From: ENR-C20 sp942493145
Lineage (GTDB): Bacteria > Bacillota > Clostridia > Acetivibrionales > DTU013
Assembly (NCBI GenBank): GCA_942493145.1
Contig: OW818679.1
Location: 1,116,001-1,180,000, forward strand
DNA: 64,000 bases
Direction of reading: 5' to 3'
A program made the position numbers and the translations under genes. Below, one piece after another: positions 52,475-61,793 of the stretch (positions are counted from its first letter, which is position 1; every line of letters starts with the position of its first letter). The notes beneath the pieces were generated by a model. It did no database searches, was not told where the DNA came from, and saw only the letters and a list, made by a program, of their open reading frames with translations.

Positions 52475-52502
52475 TTGATTTTGTTGTAGTATCTGATAGA
52501 AT
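52475..52502 (+). promoter_or_regulatory. Promoter of the aldolase gene
   Basis: TTGATT, a 16-base spacer and TAGAAT. Transcription would start near 52509. Confidence 0.65.
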
Positions 52503-52520
52503 TGAATCATCTATATTGGG

Positions 52521-52571
52521 ATAAATACCAAATTGCAATAAATACCAAATTGTAATAAATACCAAAAGAAT
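52521..52571. repeat. 17-bp triple tandem repeat in the aldolase leader
   Basis: The unit ATAAATACCAAATTGCA is present at 52521, 52538 and 52555; the third copy diverges after ATAAATACCAAA. It lies in the untranslated leader just before the ribosome binding site. Too short and gapless to be a CRISPR array. Confidence 0.8.
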
Positions 52572-52593
52572 AATAAAAAAGGAGTTGTTTCAT

Positions 52594-53523
52594 ATGCCAT
52601 TGGTAACGTCAAAAGAAATGTTCAAAAAGGCTTATGAAGGCGGATATGCCATAGGGGCCTTCAATGTAAACAATATGGAAATCGTACAGGGTATAACCGA
52701 GGCTGCGAAGGAAGTCAATGCACCTCTGATTCTGCAGGTTTCGGCTGGTGCAAGGAAATATGCCAACCACACATATCTGATGAAGCTTGTCGAGGCGGCC
52801 ATAATTGAAACCGGCCTTCCAATCTGTCTTCACCTTGACCATGGGGATACCTTTGAGCTTTGCAAGTCCTGCATCGACGGAGGATTTACCTCGGTTATGA
52901 TTGACGGCTCCCATCATTCCTTCGAAGATAATATCAAGCTGACCAAACAGGTTGTGGATTACGCACACGACAAGGGAGTTGTTGTCGAAGCTGAACTGGG
53001 TAGACTTGCAGGCGTAGAGGATGCAGTAAATGTATCCGAAAAGGATTCCTCCTACACAGATCCCGCCCAGGTAGAGGAGTTTGTTGGAAGAACCGGTGTT
53101 GATTCACTGGCAATTGCGATAGGGACAAGTCATGGGGCATTCAAGTTCAAGGGAGAACCCAAATTGAGGTTTGATATCCTCGAAGATATCCAGAAGAGGC
53201 TTCCAGGTTATCCGATTGTGCTTCATGGTGCTTCTTCGGTAATACCCGAGCTTGTAGAAATGATAAATACTTTTGGTGGAAGCATGCCCGGTGCACAGGG
53301 AGTCCCTGAGGAAATGCTGAGGAGAGCGGCATCAATGGCCGTATGTAAAATCAACATTGACTCTGATCTCAGACTTGCGATGACAGCATCAATAAGAAAA
53401 TACATGGCTGAGAATCCCAGCCATTTCGATCCAAGACAATATTTGACACCTGCAAGAGCAGCAATTAAGCAGCTTGTAAAGAATAAACTGATCAATGTCC
53501 TTGGATGTGACGGAAAAGCCTGA
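52594..53523 (+). CDS. fba: Class II fructose-bisphosphate aldolase
   Basis: This 309-residue zinc-dependent aldolase has HLDHGDTFE (catalytic Asp and zinc His), EAELGRLAG, SHGAFKF, VLHGASS and KINIDSDLR, the full class II signature set. Start ATG 52594 (MPLVTSKEMF) with AAAGGAG nine bases upstream; the TTG at 52585 would abut that site. Divergent partner of PFK; ended by a perfect terminator. Confidence 0.96.
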   Translation: MPLVTSKEMFKKAYEGGYAIGAFNVNNMEIVQGITEAAKEVNAPLILQVSAGARKYANHTYLMKLVEAAIIETGLPICLHLDHGDTFELCKSCIDGGFTSVMIDGSHHSFEDNIKLTKQVVDYAHDKGVVVEAELGRLAGVEDAVNVSEKDSSYTDPAQVEEFVGRTGVDSLAIAIGTSHGAFKFKGEPKLRFDILEDIQKRLPGYPIVLHGASSVIPELVEMINTFGGSMPGAQGVPEEMLRRAASMAVCKINIDSDLRLAMTASIRKYMAENPSHFDPRQYLTPARAAIKQLVKNKLINVLGCDGKA

Positions 53524-53543
53524 GGGTAATATTCAGTAAAAAC

Positions 53544-53583
53544 AAAAAGGGAAAACCGTGCAAACGCACGGTTTTCCCTTTTT
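53544..53583 (+). terminator. Rho-independent terminator of the aldolase gene
   Basis: A perfect 18-pair stem (53544-53561 with 53566-53583) around an AAAC loop, with GGG/CCC and CCGTGC/GCACGG blocks and five Ts at the end. Confidence 0.95.
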
Positions 53584-53660
53584 GTAGGGGATAAACCAAA
53601 CAAAAACCTTTAATTTTGCATGGTATATTTAGATAGCTAAATAATAATCATTAAATTTTA

Positions 53661-53689
53661 TTGACACGCCTCAGTTTATATCTTATTGT
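53661..53689 (+). promoter_or_regulatory. Promoter-like block of the TRAP leader
   Basis: TTGACA, 17 bases, TATTGT. The last 12 bases (TATATCTTATTG) are identical in the block at 60672-60700. Confidence 0.55.
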
Positions 53690-53782
53690 TGGATTATGAA
53701 ATGTTGTATAAAAACCAAAGCAAATATGGCTGAATTTGGAACATATCACATGGTCCATGAATAATTCGGCTACATTAACCGG

Positions 53783-53849
53783 AGCAGCTTGAATATGGTA
53801 CCGTAATGATCTTACGATATAGAAGTATTCAAGACAAACTCATTCAAAC
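53783..53849. promoter_or_regulatory. Shared 67-bp leader element, copy 1
   Basis: About 80 percent identical, without gaps, to 60718-60784. It contains the inverted arms CTTGAATA (53788-53795) and TATTCAAG (53826-53833), 30 bases apart, and ends ACAAACTCATTCAAA. It may be a regulator site or a structured leader. Confidence 0.65.
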
Positions 53850-54290
53850 GCTATTTTTGTATTCTGTTAAGTAACGCGTAATATAGCAGTCAGAATTAAC
53901 CTGCATTAAAGTAATATTATGATACTTAAAATCAAATATCTTATAGTTTTTTCTTCAATTGCCTATAAGAAGGCTGTTTAATAGTTGGACTTGAAATCAG
54001 GTATGGCGACTTGGTGGTATAGATGTAGTTAACCACCGCTACAGAGGATGAATAACGACAAGAAGTAACGGCGTATATTCCAATCGTATTGGTCCCGGCA
54101 TTTTCCTTGGTTCAGACACTTGCAGTTTTTATTGGCGATTTCATATGTTATTTAAACAATTTTACCACTGGTATTTTACAATTTGATGGATCTACATTGT
54201 TGTTAATGTTTTAAAACTTAATACATATATAGTTTTTCGGCAGGTTTTGTACTATATCTCTTTATATTAACTTACATTGGAGGGAAGGAA

Positions 54291-55592
54291 ATGGATGCTA
54301 TAACAATTGGTTTTATCGGCCTGGCGGTGATGGTAATCCTAATCGTACTTAAGGTGCAGATCGGCATCTCAATGGGTATTGTCGGATTCGTCGGCTTCGG
54401 CATCATCATTGGTTGGCCTGCAGCATTTGGTTTACTGCAGAACGTACCTTATTCAACTGTTTCGAACTATAGTTTAAGTGTTATTATTCTTTTTGTACTG
54501 ATGGGTCAGTTCCTGTCCGTATCAAAAATGAGCGATGACCTGTTTGATTTTGCACAGAAATGGATCGGCAGAGTTCCAGGCGGTCTTGCAATGGCTACAG
54601 TCGTCGCATGCTTCTGCGTTGGAGCACTTTGCGGGTCCACTACTGCTACTACTGCGACTATGGGTATTGTTTCACTTCCCGCAATGAAAAACCGAAAGTA
54701 CAATGATGGCTTTGCAGCTGCCACAGTAGCCTGTGCATCAACACTGAGCACAATGGTTCCACCCAGCGTGCTGCTTATTCTGTACGGTGTACAGACCAGC
54801 CAGTCCATCGGCAAGCTTTTCAAGGCAGTATTGATTCCCGGCATGTTGCTCGCAGTTTTTTATATGATATCAATTTACGTCAGAATAAAGTTGAATCCCG
54901 AAATGGGGCCTGCAGGTGAAAAATATTCGATGAAGGTAAGATTTGCTGCGCTTTGGAAGATCAAGGACGTCATTTTATGCATCATACTGGTTATCGGCGG
55001 CATCGTTTCAGGTATATTTACAGTCAATGAAGCCGGAGCGGTCGGTGTTGCGGGTGTTGTCATAGCTACAGCATTCCGTAAGAAGCTGTCCTTTGAAACG
55101 ATAAAAAAAGCTCTGCTGGATACAGGAAAAACTGTTGCAATGATTTTCATGATCATCATGAATGCAATGATCCTTGGGTATTTCTTTACCATAACCCAGC
55201 TGCCTGCTACAATCGGAGCCATGCTTACCGGATTGAACGTCAGTAAATATATTATCATGGCAGTCATAGTTGTCCTCTTTATCTTCCTGGGTGCAATCAT
55301 GGATGAACTGGCCATGCTGCTTGTCACAATCCCGATATTCTACCCAATCGTAACGGGACTGGGCTTCGATCCGATATGGTTCGGAGTAATGACCGTCCTT
55401 ATAATGGCCTCCGGTATGATTGCACCGCCTGTAGGAATGAATTGTTTCATCATTGCAGGTATAGACAAGACGATTTCATTACCGAGGATATACAAGGGAA
55501 TCCTGCCTTACTGGGCATGTATACTCATTATGATGGTTTTGATCACGGTATTCCCACAGATTGTTACATTCTTGCCGGCTATTTTAGGATAG
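54291..55592 (+). CDS. dctM: TRAP transporter large permease
   Basis: This 433-residue DctM-type permease has about twelve to thirteen helices; typical stretches are CGSTTATTATMGIVSLP and LGAIMDELAMLLVTIPIFYP. TRAP systems import organic acids or similar solutes with a sodium or proton gradient. Placed first in the operon, before the binding protein, which is unusual. ATG with GGAGGGAAGG upstream. Confidence 0.95.
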   Translation: MDAITIGFIGLAVMVILIVLKVQIGISMGIVGFVGFGIIIGWPAAFGLLQNVPYSTVSNYSLSVIILFVLMGQFLSVSKMSDDLFDFAQKWIGRVPGGLAMATVVACFCVGALCGSTTATTATMGIVSLPAMKNRKYNDGFAAATVACASTLSTMVPPSVLLILYGVQTSQSIGKLFKAVLIPGMLLAVFYMISIYVRIKLNPEMGPAGEKYSMKVRFAALWKIKDVILCIILVIGGIVSGIFTVNEAGAVGVAGVVIATAFRKKLSFETIKKALLDTGKTVAMIFMIIMNAMILGYFFTITQLPATIGAMLTGLNVSKYIIMAVIVVLFIFLGAIMDELAMLLVTIPIFYPIVTGLGFDPIWFGVMTVLIMASGMIAPPVGMNCFIIAGIDKTISLPRIYKGILPYWACILIMMVLITVFPQIVTFLPAILG

Positions 55593-55699
55593 TGATAATA
55601 TTCCACATTTTCAAGGTCTGACTTAATCGACTATTGTACAGAGTGGATGTAATCCGGAAATTATATCCGGTTACAAAATAAAAAAGGGGAGGATATTAT

Positions 55700-56827
55700 A
55701 TGAAATTCAACGGCAAAAAGGTCCTGGCACTTGTGATATCTCTTATGTTACTGGTATCCATTACAGCAGCTTGCGGCAGTACCGAAGGAACAACGCCGGC
55801 AGCAGGCACTGCAGCAGCAACAACAGCAGCGGCATCCGACAATACCGCAACAACCCAACCGGCAGCCCCCGCGGAGGTCATCAAACTGAAGTGGGCACAT
55901 CACAATGCAGCTACCAGTTTTGCACATACTTATGGACATCAGCCAGTATCAGATGCAATTCAGGCAGCTTCTAACGGAAGAATCAAAATAGAAATGTATC
56001 CCGCTCAGACTCTTTGTAAATCTAATGAGAATTATGATGCAGTCATTTCAGGCATAACAGATATAGGTTGGAGCTTCTTCTCATACTTCCCGAGCCGTTT
56101 CCCACTTTCTGAGGTAGTCAACCTGCCTATGATGGGATTCAATTCCGCAGCAGAAGCTTCAGAGACACTCTGGACACTTTGGGAACAGACCGACCTGTTA
56201 AAGGATGAATTCAAAGATGTACAGGTCCTCTCCTTCATGTCCCATGACCCGGCTGGTATTTCCACAAAATTCCCGGTAACCAAGATGGAAGACCTCAAGG
56301 GCAAGAAATTCCGTACAGCCAGCGGACCTGTGCTTCAATTCTATCAGGCACTGGGAGCCAGCATCGTATCAATGCCTGTTCCGGAATGCTATCAGGCTTT
56401 GGAAAAAGGTGTTATAGACGGACTTTCTCTGGCATGGGAAGGCCAGGACAATATCTCCGCACAAGAAGTTGTCAAATACGGTTATGACGTAAAAGTCGCT
56501 GCCGGTGGATTCTACCTTGTAATGAACAAGCAGAAATGGGAGAGCTTGCCTGATGATATGAAGGCAATATTTAAAGAGGAAACCGGTTTGAAAGCAGCTT
56601 TACAGTTCGCCAAAGGATGGGATGAAACCAATCCGAAGACATTTGAAAAATTCAAAGCTGCAGGCGTAGAAATAACCACATTGCCGGCTGAAGAAATGGC
56701 ACGCTGGCAGGCAAAGGCCGACGAAGTTAATGCAAAGTGGGCAGCTGACCTTGATGCCAAAGGCATAAAGGGAACAGAGACCCTGGCCAAGGCCAAGGAA
56801 ATCCTGAAAGCGATCCAGGCCAAGTAA
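55700..56827 (+). CDS. dctP: TRAP transporter solute-binding protein, lipoprotein form
   Basis: This 375-residue DctP-family protein has a signal peptide with lipobox ITAAC (Cys25), an Ala/Thr-rich tether to about residue 57, then the binding fold (LKWAHHNAATSFAHTYG, KFRTASGPVLQFYQALGA with the conserved Arg, MPVPECYQALEKGVIDG). The Arg in FRTAS is the family's usual carboxylate ligand, so an organic acid is likely. A strong hairpin follows, which may raise its mRNA level over the permeases. Confidence 0.94.
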   Translation: MKFNGKKVLALVISLMLLVSITAACGSTEGTTPAAGTAAATTAAASDNTATTQPAAPAEVIKLKWAHHNAATSFAHTYGHQPVSDAIQAASNGRIKIEMYPAQTLCKSNENYDAVISGITDIGWSFFSYFPSRFPLSEVVNLPMMGFNSAAEASETLWTLWEQTDLLKDEFKDVQVLSFMSHDPAGISTKFPVTKMEDLKGKKFRTASGPVLQFYQALGASIVSMPVPECYQALEKGVIDGLSLAWEGQDNISAQEVVKYGYDVKVAAGGFYLVMNKQKWESLPDDMKAIFKEETGLKAALQFAKGWDETNPKTFEKFKAAGVEITTLPAEEMARWQAKADEVNAKWAADLDAKGIKGTETLAKAKEILKAIQAK

Positions 56828-56873
56828 TAACAAGTCGACTAATACATGATTAATCTTGCAGGTATCTGAACTG

Positions 56874-56928
56874 TCCGGGGCGGCCTTATCCATAATTTAA
56901 AAGCAGCCGCAGGGCTGCCCCGGAAAAA
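56874..56928 (+). terminator. Hairpin after dctP
   Basis: TCCGGGGC pairs with GCCCCGGA, with an inner GCAGCC/GGCTGC stem. As, not Ts, follow, so this is more likely an mRNA-stabilising or partial-termination hairpin inside the TRAP operon. Confidence 0.55.
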
Positions 56929-56956
56929 TATCGGCTTATTAAGGAGGCGGAAAGTA

Positions 56957-57481
56957 ATGTCTGTTTTGTTAACGATCAAGAAGGCGATATATAAATGCAG
57001 CGCCGCTCTGAATATTGTCGGAATCAGTTTGATGATTCTGATGGTAGTATTGATTCTGGTTGATATTCTCGGCCGGTTGATTTTTAATTCTCCCATACCG
57101 GGCACATATGAACTGATCGAATACGCAATGGTAATCGTTATTATATTCGCTATGGCATATTGTCAGGTAAGAAAGGGCCATATCGATGTATCCTCCCTGG
57201 TTGATATGTTCCCCAAACCATTACAGACGGTTATGAATTTTTTAATCAATCTGGTCAGTTTTTTAATGATGGGTTGCATCGCCTGGCAGACAGTTGTAAA
57301 GGGTTTCATTGACCAGAAGTCAGGTACTACATCTTCCGTATTGTTTATTGTAAAATATCCATTTGTTTTTCTTGCTGCTTTTGGGTTTGCACTTATAGCA
57401 TTGGTCTTTTTAATTCAGATGCTGACGCCTTTTGATAAGGATGAGAGCAATTCTGGGGAAGAAGAATTACATGTAGTTTGA
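56957..57481 (+). CDS. dctQ: TRAP transporter small permease
   Basis: This 174-residue DctQ-type protein has four helices and the loop motif VDILGRLIFNSPIPGTYEL typical of the family between the first two. Last of the three TRAP genes. ATG with AAGGAGGCGG upstream. Confidence 0.93.
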   Translation: MSVLLTIKKAIYKCSAALNIVGISLMILMVVLILVDILGRLIFNSPIPGTYELIEYAMVIVIIFAMAYCQVRKGHIDVSSLVDMFPKPLQTVMNFLINLVSFLMMGCIAWQTVVKGFIDQKSGTTSSVLFIVKYPFVFLAAFGFALIALVFLIQMLTPFDKDESNSGEEELHVV

Positions 57482-57876
57482 GTTTACTTATATGGGGCGG
57501 CCCTAATATAAGCAGTGGAGCTGGTGTCACGCGAAGCGGCTTCACTGCCTGTGACCAGGTTTTGTAATGAATCATCATGCATACAAAATCAGTCCCAAAA
57601 GACTATCAGACTCAACTGGACGGCACTAAACCATTAAACAGGTTAAACTGCTGTTAAGTTTGCTGTTGCTTTGAGGCTGACATCCTTTCATTATTCATAT
57701 TAAATAGTGAAAGATGAATAGCTGAATGGCGGATTTGATTAATTCAAAGGAGATGAATAAGAAAATAATCCGGCATTAATAAAAGTCCGGTTCAAATACT
57801 TCTTATAATTTTCTCTTATATTTTTATTATTATGAAGGGGTTCCCGATTCTATTTGTAAATAAGGAGGAAGGCATA
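57482..57876. other. Region between dctQ and the Ca2+-ATPase gene
   Basis: It holds overlapping hairpins at 57512-57564 and then AT-rich sequence. A TATAAT at 57804-57809 has no clear -35 box. No gene was found. Confidence 0.45.
57512..57564 (+). terminator. Overlapping hairpins after dctQ
   Basis: CTGGTGTCAC (57521-57530) can pair with GTGACCAG (57551-57558), followed by GTTTTG, as a terminator. GCAGTGGAGC (57512-57521) can instead pair with GCTTCACTGC (57539-57548). The two folds exclude each other. Confidence 0.45.
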
Positions 57877-60570
57877 TTGTCAACTTGTATCCAAAACAAC
57901 GAGACTCTGTTTCATACGATTGATGCAGATGAAGTAATTGAAATATTAAAAAGCGACAGCGAAGGTCTGACCAGCAGTGAAGCTGAGGCAAGGCTGACAG
58001 AGTATGGCAGGAATCAGCTGGATGAGGGCAAGAAGACTACCGTCTTTGAGATGTTCTTCAATCAGTTCAAGGATTTAATGATAATTGTCCTGCTGGTTGC
58101 GGCTGTAATATCCGGTATCACCGGAGAAATCGCAGATACCTTTATCATCCTTGCAATAGTAATCATTAACGCAATAATGGGTGTTGTCCAGGAAAGCAAG
58201 GCGGAAAAGTCGCTTGATGCACTTAAAAAAATGTCTACTACCCATGCCAAAGTAAAGAGGGATGGAGAAATCATAGATTTATCATCTGAAGATTTGGTGC
58301 CCGGCGATATCGTTTTACTTGATGCAGGAGATTTTGTTCCGGCTGACATGAGGCTGTTGCATATAGCAAGCCTTCAGATTGAAGAAGCAGCACTGACCGG
58401 TGAATCCGTACCTTCAGATAAGATCGCAGGAAAGATTGATGACCCTGAACTGGTTATAGGCGACCGCAAAAACATGGCTTACTCCAGCTGCCCTGTGACA
58501 TATGGGCGTGGAAAGGGAATTGTCACCGCTACGGGTATGAAAACCGAGGTAGGAAAGATTGCTACCAACATTTCTGAAGCTGAGACAAGGGAGACACCTC
58601 TCCAGCAAAAACTGGGAGAGATGACCAAACTCCTTACGATTATTATACTTATTGTTGCTGTAGTGATTTTTATAGTCGGTATTTTAGAAAAAAGAGAAAT
58701 ACTGGAGATGTTCCTTACTGCAATAAGCCTCGCAGTTGCTGCAATCCCGGAAGGCCTGCCGGCTATCATAACGATTGTCCTGGCTATCGGCGTTCAGAAA
58801 ATGGCGAAACGCAATACTATAGTACGTAAGCTGTCTGCTGTTGAAACCCTTGGCAGTACTGAGATAATATGCTCGGACAAGACCGGTACACTTACTCAAA
58901 ACAAGATGACGGTTCAAGAGGTTTATGTTAATGAAACTATTATTAAAGCGCCGGAATTTGAAGAGGAAATGCATGATAAGACCGGAAAGGTCTTTATCAA
59001 TTCACTTGCACTTTGCACTGACGTAAATATTCATGGCGGAGTTGAAACCTCGTACGGTGTTACCGGCCAGGAACCTGTCAAGATGATGGGTGACCCGACG
59101 GAAATCGCCCTTGTTATGTTTTCTCTGATAAAAGGCACGAACAAGCACAGGCTTGAAGTGGAAATGCCAAGGAAGAGCGAGCTTCCATTCGATTCGAAGC
59201 GTAAACTGATGTCTACGATCAACGATAACAGTGGCAAACCCCGCGTGTTTACAAAGGGTGCTCCTGATATCCTGCTTGACCGCTGCTCACGTATTGCGAT
59301 AAAGGATCAGATACTGGAAATGACCGACAGCCATCGTGATGCAATCAAGAAGGCCAACCATGAAATGGCAGCTAAGGCTCTGCGCGTATTGGGAATGGCT
59401 TTTAAGGATATTGATACGATTCCTGAAAATCTGGTTTCCGAAGAGCTTGAAAACAACCTTGTATTTATCGGCCTGACGGGGATGATAGACCCGCCGCGTC
59501 CAGAAGTTTATGATGCTGTGAAAAAGTGCGCGGATGCAGGTATACGTCCCATAATGATCACGGGTGACCACAGGGATACTGCGGCAGCCATAGCGATGGA
59601 TCTTGGCATAATAAAAGACGAGACCCAGGTAATAACCGGATCGGAGCTTTCAAATATCTGTGATGAGGATTTTGAAAAGCTGGTTGTAAATTATTCTGTA
59701 TATGCGAGGGTATCTCCTGAACATAAGGTCAGAATAGTAAATGCATGGAAGAAACATGGAAAGATAACTGCAATGACCGGAGACGGAGTAAATGACGCTC
59801 CTGCGTTGAAGGCATCGGATATAGGCATTGGAATGGGTATAACCGGTACTGATGTTGCCAAGGGCGTTTCCAACATGGTCCTTGCCGACGACAACTTTGC
59901 AACCATAATAGTGGCGGTTGAAGAAGGCAGGAAGATATACAGCAACATACGTAAGACTATCCAGTTCCTCCTGTCGTCCAACCTGGCCGAAGTGCTGACC
60001 CTGTTTGTAGGAACAATGCTTAGCTGGATAGTGCTGCTGCCCATACACATCTTGTGGGTTAACCTGGTTACGGATTCCCTGCCGGCACTGGCCATTAGTA
60101 TGGAGAAGGCGGAATCCGACGTTATGAAGCATCCCCCGAGGAATTCTCAACAGAGCTTCTTTGCGGATGGAATGGGTGTCAGGATAATATATCAGGGCAT
60201 CTGCATAGGCGTACTGACGCTTGCTGCGTATTTCATAGGACAGCACGTGTATAACCATGATGTAGCCATGACAATGGCATTCTGTACCCTGTCATTTGTC
60301 CAGCTGTTCCATGCGTTTAATGTCCGCTCGCATGACAAGTCCATATTCACGATAGGGATATTCAGCAATATCTATGTCGTAGGCGCATTTATAATAGCCG
60401 GTCTGATGCAGGTTGCAGTCGTTGCCCTGCCGTTTATCAACAAGCTGTTCAAGGTGTCCCCGCTGAGCCTGGAACAATGGTTGATAACCTTAGGACTTGC
60501 ATTTGCCATCATACCGATTGTTGAAGTGGTAAAGCTTGTAAAGAGGATAAAGAATGCTGGAAGAAAATAG
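57877..60570 (+). CDS. Calcium-transporting P-type ATPase
   Basis: This P2-type ATPase of about 897 residues has the phosphorylation site DKTGTLTQ, TGES actuator motif, PEGLPA in helix 4 (calcium site), TGDGVNDAPALK hinge, and ten helices. It exports Ca2+ (family PMCA/SERCA-like). Start taken as TTG 57877, with AAGGAGGA seven bases upstream; ATG 57832 has no binding site. It stands between the TRAP operon and the SDR-thiolase operon and probably has its own promoter. Mn2+ as substrate is possible. Confidence 0.93.
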   Translation: MSTCIQNNETLFHTIDADEVIEILKSDSEGLTSSEAEARLTEYGRNQLDEGKKTTVFEMFFNQFKDLMIIVLLVAAVISGITGEIADTFIILAIVIINAIMGVVQESKAEKSLDALKKMSTTHAKVKRDGEIIDLSSEDLVPGDIVLLDAGDFVPADMRLLHIASLQIEEAALTGESVPSDKIAGKIDDPELVIGDRKNMAYSSCPVTYGRGKGIVTATGMKTEVGKIATNISEAETRETPLQQKLGEMTKLLTIIILIVAVVIFIVGILEKREILEMFLTAISLAVAAIPEGLPAIITIVLAIGVQKMAKRNTIVRKLSAVETLGSTEIICSDKTGTLTQNKMTVQEVYVNETIIKAPEFEEEMHDKTGKVFINSLALCTDVNIHGGVETSYGVTGQEPVKMMGDPTEIALVMFSLIKGTNKHRLEVEMPRKSELPFDSKRKLMSTINDNSGKPRVFTKGAPDILLDRCSRIAIKDQILEMTDSHRDAIKKANHEMAAKALRVLGMAFKDIDTIPENLVSEELENNLVFIGLTGMIDPPRPEVYDAVKKCADAGIRPIMITGDHRDTAAAIAMDLGIIKDETQVITGSELSNICDEDFEKLVVNYSVYARVSPEHKVRIVNAWKKHGKITAMTGDGVNDAPALKASDIGIGMGITGTDVAKGVSNMVLADDNFATIIVAVEEGRKIYSNIRKTIQFLLSSNLAEVLTLFVGTMLSWIVLLPIHILWVNLVTDSLPALAISMEKAESDVMKHPPRNSQQSFFADGMGVRIIYQGICIGVLTLAAYFIGQHVYNHDVAMTMAFCTLSFVQLFHAFNVRSHDKSIFTIGIFSNIYVVGAFIIAGLMQVAVVALPFINKLFKVSPLSLEQWLITLGLAFAIIPIVEVVKLVKRIKNAGRK

Positions 60571-60593
60571 TTATAATAATGAGCCATAAATGA

Positions 60594-60655
60594 AATGCTC
60601 CCCTCGTGATAACAGATACTCATTATTGTCTGTCTTTCATGAGGGGAGCATTGGT
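60594..60655 (+). terminator. Terminator after the Ca2+-ATPase gene
   Basis: AATGCTCCCCTC pairs perfectly with GAGGGGAGCATT (12 pairs), with a further ACAGA/TCTGT stem inside. Confidence 0.8.
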
Positions 60656-60671
60656 GATTTTAAAAACACAC

Positions 60672-60700
60672 TTGACACAATTGATTCTATATCTTATTGT
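60672..60700 (+). promoter_or_regulatory. Promoter-like block of the SDR-thiolase leader
   Basis: TTGACA, 17 bases, TATTGT, with TATATCTTATTGT shared with the TRAP leader. Confidence 0.55.
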
Positions 60701-60717
60701 AAAGTTATAAATCTGTG

Positions 60718-60784
60718 AGCAGCTTGCATATGGTATCATGATAATCTTTCGATACACAAGTATACAAGCCAAACTCAATCAAAG
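60718..60784. promoter_or_regulatory. Shared 67-bp leader element, copy 2
   Basis: Gapless match to 53783-53849. The arms are CTTGCATA and TATACAAG at the same 30-base spacing; one pair is lost relative to copy 1. It lies about 175 bases before the SDR gene. Confidence 0.65.
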
Positions 60785-60959
60785 TCAAATAAATGCTACT
60801 TTTCAGCATTTATCCAGAGGCAGCATGATATAAAATACTTGTGTGCTGATGATTAGATGATCCTATGCCCCGAAATTAAATATTAAGTTATCTGTTTCTA
60901 TTTATATTAGTGAATAGTAGAACTTGATTATTTTTATTAAATAAGAGGAGGTAATTATT

Positions 60960-61742
60960 ATGAGTCTGAAGTTATTCGATCTCACAGGTAAAAATGCAGT
61001 TGTCGTAGGTGGAGCAGGCGGGTTGGGCCAGGCCATAGCACAGGGGCTTGCAGAAGCAGGGGCTAAGGTTGCAATTGCAAGCAGGAATGTAGAGTCACTC
61101 CAGAGGGCTGTCAAGGAAATCAAAGATGCAAGTGGTTCGGACGTTACATATTACACCGTTGACGCAGCAGTTGAAGAGAGTATAGCGGCATTGGCAGAAG
61201 CAGCTGTAAAAGACATGGGCAAGGTTGACATCCTCATGTGCGCACAGGGCTTCAACAAGAAATTCCCGGCAGAGGAATTCCCGATGGACGTATTCAAGCA
61301 GATGTTCGATGTAAACGTAGCAGGAGTCATGATGTGCTGCAAGCACTTTGCAAAGCATATGATCCAGAATCGTTATGGCAAGATCGTCATCCTGTCCTCG
61401 GTACGCGGCAAGATCGCTACAAAGGCAGCCGGAAATGCAGGGTACTGCGGAACAAAGGGCGCTATAGATATGATCACCCGCCAGCTGGCATCGGAGCTTG
61501 GCCAGTATAATATCACTGTCAACGCAATCGGTCCGACTGTAACTGAGACTCCCATGATGACAGAAATCCTTAACAACCGCGGTCCCAATGAAAGACAGAA
61601 TATTGCAAACGGGCTGCCGATGAAGAGGATGGCAATGCCCACCGACTGTGTAGGACCGGCAATATTCCTGAGCTCAGACGCATCAGGTTTTGTAACTGGT
61701 AATATCCTGTATCCGGATGGTGGACTCACAGCAATAGGCTGA
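60960..61742 (+). CDS. SDR-family NAD(P)-dependent oxidoreductase
   Basis: This 260-residue short-chain dehydrogenase has the cofactor motif VVGGAGGLGQAIA, FDVNVAGVM, catalytic Ser in ILSSVRG, and Y-x3-K in AGYCGTKGAIDM. Closest in look to FabG/gluconate 5-dehydrogenase-type enzymes. Substrate unknown; the thiolase downstream suggests a beta-hydroxy/beta-keto step. ATG with AGAGGAGGT upstream. Confidence 0.93.
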   Translation: MSLKLFDLTGKNAVVVGGAGGLGQAIAQGLAEAGAKVAIASRNVESLQRAVKEIKDASGSDVTYYTVDAAVEESIAALAEAAVKDMGKVDILMCAQGFNKKFPAEEFPMDVFKQMFDVNVAGVMMCCKHFAKHMIQNRYGKIVILSSVRGKIATKAAGNAGYCGTKGAIDMITRQLASELGQYNITVNAIGPTVTETPMMTEILNNRGPNERQNIANGLPMKRMAMPTDCVGPAIFLSSDASGFVTGNILYPDGGLTAIG

Positions 61743-61793
61743 TAAAGTAGACATTAGTTATGATATTATTTCAGGGAAAAGGAGCTTTCATTA

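Larger units (their letters stand above)
52267..52593. other. Divergent control region between PFK and aldolase genes
   Basis: It holds the repeated GATATTAACATAC pair, the aldolase promoter and a 17-bp triple repeat described separately. No promoter was assigned for the PFK gene. Confidence 0.6.
53584..54290. other. Long leader upstream of the TRAP transporter genes
   Basis: About 700 bases without a credible gene. It holds a promoter-like block (53661-53689), a 67-bp element shared with the SDR-thiolase leader (53783-53849), and a hairpin GGTGGT...AACCACC near 54013-54036. No exact sigma-54 promoter was found in it. Confidence 0.6.
60656..60959. other. Leader of the SDR-thiolase operon
   Basis: It holds the promoter-like block and the shared element described below, plus a small hairpin AAATGCT/AGCATTT at 60789-60809. 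No gene was found. Confidence 0.6.

Noticed and set aside
52521..52571. Short CRISPR-like array
   Set aside because: Three 17-bp units in direct tandem without spacers and no cas genes.
54107..54124. Sigma-54-like TTGGTTCAGACACTTGCA in the TRAP leader
   Set aside because: GG and GC are separated by 11 bases instead of the required 10.
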